64,000 bases of DNA from assembly GCA_013298625.1 (NCBI GenBank), contig JAAFIF010000035.1:1-64000 (forward strand), in the 5' to 3' direction. The stretch's first letter is position 1, and every line of letters starts with the position of its first letter. A program made the position numbers and the translations under genes. The DNA is from Myxococcales bacterium (GTDB lineage: Bacteria; Myxococcota_A; Polyangia; Polyangiales; Ga0077539). The notes beneath the pieces were generated by a model, which saw only the letters and a program-made list of their open reading frames with translations, did not search any database and was not told where the DNA came from. Shown in pieces: positions 61,095-64,000 of the stretch.

Positions 61095-62630
61095 TCAGCG
61101 GCGAAGGTAGAGCAGCGGGTCGCTCAGGCCCGAGAGCGCCGCCGCGGGGTACATGCTGCGATAGCCGTCACCGACGAACGGGACCGCGTAGCCGCCGCCC
61201 ATCTCCTCCCACTGAGCGCGGGGGATGCCGATGATTTGCAGCGCGTTGGCGAGCCATTGGTTCCACGACAGGCCGCAGTAGCGCGGCTCGGGCGTGCCCT
61301 GAAAGCGCGAGCCCATCTCGCGGGACGTGTCGCGGTAGTCGATGAAGCTCCCGGTGCGCATCGCGCCGCCGGCGCCGCCGAAGGTCACGAGCGGCATCGA
61401 TTGGTTCTCGTGCGTGTGGTTGCCGGACTCTTGCGACCAGGCGAGCAGGGTGTTGTCGAGGACCGTTCCGCTCACGTCGGTGATGGCGTCGAGCTTGCGG
61501 GCGAGGTCGAGAAACACGTTCTCGAAGAAGAACTGGTGCGCTGCAGAGATGGTCATCTGCTCGGCCATCCCGGGCAGGTGCGCCTTGTGCGCGATGTCCT
61601 GGTGCCAGTCGCCCGAGAACGTGCTGTACGTCGTGTCCGCAGAGACCACCGCCACGCGCGACGCGCCGCAGGAGAACGCCAGCGCCACGACGTCGTTGTA
61701 GAGCCGAAACGCCTCTCCCTGCTTCATCGGGTTGAGCCCGAAATCACCGCTCTGAATGATCGGGATCGACCCCCGCGCGGGCCGCGTGAGCGAGCCGCAC
61801 GAGACCGTCGCGTTGAGCCTGCGCTCGAGCTCGCTCAGCCCCTGCATGTGCTCATCGAGCCGGCGACGGTCGCCGGTCGACAGCCGCGACGAGCCGCCGC
61901 GCAGCCGTCGGTAGTTCTCGATCACGCGGTCCACGATGGGCCTTCGCATGGGCCCAGGCGTGATCGGGCCGAACACTTGATCGAAGAGCTGCAGCGAGTC
62001 GCGCGTCCCGCTCACGGGCTGGATCACGCCGGTGCGCATCGAGGGGTTGGACCACCAGTACGAGTAGCGGTCGCCCACGACCATGACCCGCTGGCGAACA
62101 GAGGTCGGGTAGAACTCCGCGGACCAGCCCATGATCTGGTCGATCGTCGCGCGCGGCTGCGACTGGAGCATCATGCCGTCGCCGCCGTTGCCGTCGTTGC
62201 GCGCGTAGTTTCCCAGGTGCGCGCCGGTGTTGTGGGCGATGTAGAACGGGATGTCCAAGCCCGCGACGATGTTCATCTTCGCGACGAGCTCGGGCGTCAG
62301 CTGCGAGGCCGCCGCGCTCACGATCGGGCTCACCCCCACGCGCGCGCCCTGCGCTCCGAGCCGCAGGTCGCCCCTGCGCGCGGTGCGTCCCTTGAACGCC
62401 TGCTGCTCGGTCAGCATCGCCGCCGCAGGAAACATGTTCGCGTGCCACAGCCCGCCGTGGTTCGTGCACATCTGCGCGAAGCGCTTCTGCGACGGCATCC
62501 CCTGCGCGAGGACCTCTCTCGGCAACAGCGAAGGCAGCAGCGGAATCGCCAGCGCGAACCCGCCGAGGCCCTTCAAGAACTGACGTCGGTTGGGCCCTTC
62601 GCCCGTGGTGACGATCGGATCGCGGTTCAC
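61095..62630 (-). CDS. DUF1552 family Tat-exported protein
   Basis: A 511-residue protein with a twin-arginine signal (NRRQFLKGLGGFALAI, ending LAQ) and the DUF1552 domain (NHGGLWHANMFPA, HNTGAHLGNYARN, SYWWSNPSMR, DWHQDIAHK, LLAWSQESGNHTHENQSMPLVTFGG). DUF1552 proteins are found next to DUF1592-type heme-motif proteins in Planctomycetes and Myxococcota; their function is unknown. The start ATG overlaps the upstream gene's stop (ATGA), so the pair is translationally coupled. Confidence 0.95.
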   Translation of the reverse strand: MNRDPIVTTGEGPNRRQFLKGLGGFALAIPLLPSLLPREVLAQGMPSQKRFAQMCTNHGGLWHANMFPAAAMLTEQQAFKGRTARRGDLRLGAQGARVGVSPIVSAAASQLTPELVAKMNIVAGLDIPFYIAHNTGAHLGNYARNDGNGGDGMMLQSQPRATIDQIMGWSAEFYPTSVRQRVMVVGDRYSYWWSNPSMRTGVIQPVSGTRDSLQLFDQVFGPITPGPMRRPIVDRVIENYRRLRGGSSRLSTGDRRRLDEHMQGLSELERRLNATVSCGSLTRPARGSIPIIQSGDFGLNPMKQGEAFRLYNDVVALAFSCGASRVAVVSADTTYSTFSGDWHQDIAHKAHLPGMAEQMTISAAHQFFFENVFLDLARKLDAITDVSGTVLDNTLLAWSQESGNHTHENQSMPLVTFGGAGGAMRTGSFIDYRDTSREMGSRFQGTPEPRYCGLSWNQWLANALQIIGIPRAQWEEMGGGYAVPFVGDGYRSMYPAAALSGLSDPLLYLRR

Positions 62631-64000
62631 TGAAAGCTCCTCGTGCGAAAGGCCGGGTCCATCGCGACGACGCGAAGCACTTCTGCGAGCGGTCGACCCG
62701 CGAGCGCCGCGTCCGTCATGCGCTTGAGCGCGCAGTTATCGCGTCCGTCGCGCTCTTCGAGCCTGCCGAACGTGAAGCGAAAGTACTGCCGCGCGAAGCA
62801 CGTCTGCAGTCGGTTGCTCTCGACCATCATGCGCGTGAGCGTCACGGCGTCGGTCGACTCGCGGGTGTCGTCGACGGACACGAGCGGGATCGTTCGCGTG
62901 TTTACCGGCGCTTGCCCCACCACCATGCCCATCTCGTTGAAGAAGCGCTGTTGGCTGCGCACACGGCCGAGCGCGTCGAAGTTCTCCGTCGCGAACCCGA
63001 GCGGGTTGATGAGCGTCGTGTGGCACGCGGCGCAGGGCGTCCCGGGGGCTTCGGTGAGCGCTTCGACGACCTGGCGGGTGGTGCGCATGTCGAGCTGCGG
63101 GATGGGCGTGCCCGCCGCGTTGGCGGGCGGCGCAGGGATCGCGTCGCAGAGCATCCCGAGCCGGATGAACACGCCCTTGATGATCGGCCGCGTGTTGATC
63201 GTACCCGTGGACAGAAACGCCGCGCGCGTGAACAGCCCCGCGCGTTCGGGCTGCGAAAACAGCGGCGGTTCGCCCATCCCGTCCCACATCGGCGTTTGGT
63301 AGATCGTCGCCAGCGCCGCTTCGCGCGCGAAGGACCGACGGTTGGTCACGAAGCCCGTGAGCGACTCGTTGTTGCGCACGCTGTAGCGCGCGGCCGCGAG
63401 CACGTCGTCGATCATCGCCGTGCGCAGCGCGCCCGTCGGCGTGAGCTCTCCACGAAACGCGTCGAACACTGCGTCTCCCACGCGCGCGTGCAGCGTGGGC
63501 AGGGTGTCCAGCCAGAGGTACTCGCGAAAGAATCGGTTGAGCGACGCCTCGGTGCGCGCGTCGTTGAAGAGCCGCTCGGCCTGCCGCTGAAAGCCCGCCT
63601 CTGTCGCGAGCTCTCCGCTGCGCGCGCTCTCGCGCAGCATGTCGTCGGGAGGGGTCTGCCAGAAGTGATACGAGAGCCGATTGGCGAGCTCCCACGGGCT
63701 CAGGACGAACTGCGACGGCCTGCCGTCGGCGCTGTCACCGTGCTCGACGTGGTAGATGAACTGCGGGGCCGTGAAGAGCAGCGCGATCAGGTCCGCGAGG
63801 TCCGCGGGCGCGGTGCTGTTGTTGATCGAGCTCTTGTAGAACGTGCGGTCCTCGGCGGTGAGCGGCCGTCGCAGCGCGCGCGCGCCGAAGCCGTCGAGAA
63901 ACGCGTCGAGGCACATCCCGTCGTTGCTCGCGTTGCCGTCGGTCGCGCACGCGCCGAACACGCGGGTGATGCGCGCTGTGTCCAGCGTGAGCACTTGCCC
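62627..64000 (-). CDS. DUF1592/DUF1588-type cytochrome c-like protein, partial
   Basis: At least 455 residues; the gene runs off the window end, so its 5' part (probably a signal peptide, heme domain and DUF1587) is missing. Visible blocks are DFMDGFGARALRRPLT-like DUF1595, IALLFTAPQFIYHVEHGD (DUF1592), FREYLWLDTLPTL, FLSTGTINTRPIIKGVFIRLGMLC and the heme-type PCAACHTTLINPLGFATENFD (CxxCH, DUF1588). A DUF1585 region (TCFARQYFRFTFGRLE) closes it. It is coupled to the DUF1552 gene. These proteins are probably secreted or periplasmic, of unknown function. Confidence 0.93.
   Translation of the reverse strand, partial: GQVLTLDTARITRVFGACATDGNASNDGMCLDAFLDGFGARALRRPLTAEDRTFYKSSINNSTAPADLADLIALLFTAPQFIYHVEHGDSADGRPSQFVLSPWELANRLSYHFWQTPPDDMLRESARSGELATEAGFQRQAERLFNDARTEASLNRFFREYLWLDTLPTLHARVGDAVFDAFRGELTPTGALRTAMIDDVLAAARYSVRNNESLTGFVTNRRSFAREAALATIYQTPMWDGMGEPPLFSQPERAGLFTRAAFLSTGTINTRPIIKGVFIRLGMLCDAIPAPPANAAGTPIPQLDMRTTRQVVEALTEAPGTPCAACHTTLINPLGFATENFDALGRVRSQQRFFNEMGMVVGQAPVNTRTIPLVSVDDTRESTDAVTLTRMMVESNRLQTCFARQYFRFTFGRLEERDGRDNCALKRMTDAALAGRPLAEVLRVVAMDPAFRTRSFQ

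Overview
This 64 kb window is very GC-rich and gene-dense. Its content points to a myxobacterium (Myxococcota, probably Polyangiales/Sandaracinaceae-like). The evidence is two Ser/Thr kinases of the myxobacterial type, a delta-proteobacterial type II secretion operon with gspN, many lipoproteins with Asp/Ala/Gly-rich linkers, ten-repeat Cys-rich lipoproteins, RCC1-like secreted proteins and a DUF1552/DUF1592 pair. I saw no rRNA, tRNA, CRISPR array or intact transposase. No stretch longer than 300 bases lacks a gene. The taxonomic call is an inference from gene families only.

Layout. 0.2-10.9 kb is mixed housekeeping: a STAS-like protein, uvrA (nucleotide excision repair), a membrane-tethered Ser/Thr kinase, an MFS exporter with a small myxobacterial-type protein, a bacterial homologue of eukaryotic HPF1 (the PARP1/2 cofactor; the most surprising single gene here), a DUF1636 Cys protein and two uncharacterised proteins. 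11.06-25.9 kb is one colinear type II secretion operon, gspC-D-E-F-(extra GspG-like)-G-H-I-J-K-L-M-N, with mostly overlapping or nearly abutting genes. It encodes the secretin, ATPase, inner-membrane platform and five pseudopilins, plus a sixth GspG-like protein that has lost its processing site. No prepilin peptidase gene is present.

25.9-37.2 kb holds an unknown protein, a tandem pair of Cys-rich lipoproteins made by duplication, a formylglycine-type sulfatase whose start lies just behind a perfect hairpin, a small secreted protein, a lipoprotein hydrolase, an NAD-dependent epimerase and a GNAT-like protein. 37.3-40.8 kb holds a TPR/PEGA-like membrane protein followed directly by a Ser/Thr kinase. 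41.3-45.6 kb looks like an ECF sigma factor/FecR regulatory operon driving two exported proteins and a lipase-like lipoprotein. 45.7-50.5 kb carries a large beta-propeller protein, a catalase-related heme protein and a Cys-rich lipoprotein.

50.5-57 kb is the most accessory-looking part. It has an AbiEii-type nucleotidyltransferase translationally coupled to a protein with two HxT motifs, a propeller-like protein and an alpha-helical repeat protein. Four copies of a short palindromic repeat lie in it; two copies supply the last codons and stop of unrelated genes, and two form inverted ends of a ~190 bp MITE-like segment. 57-64 kb holds an SGNH hydrolase, two RCC1-like exported proteins flanking a small Cys/His peptidase-like protein, and the Tat-exported DUF1552 protein coupled to a DUF1592/1588-type heme-motif protein that runs off the window end.
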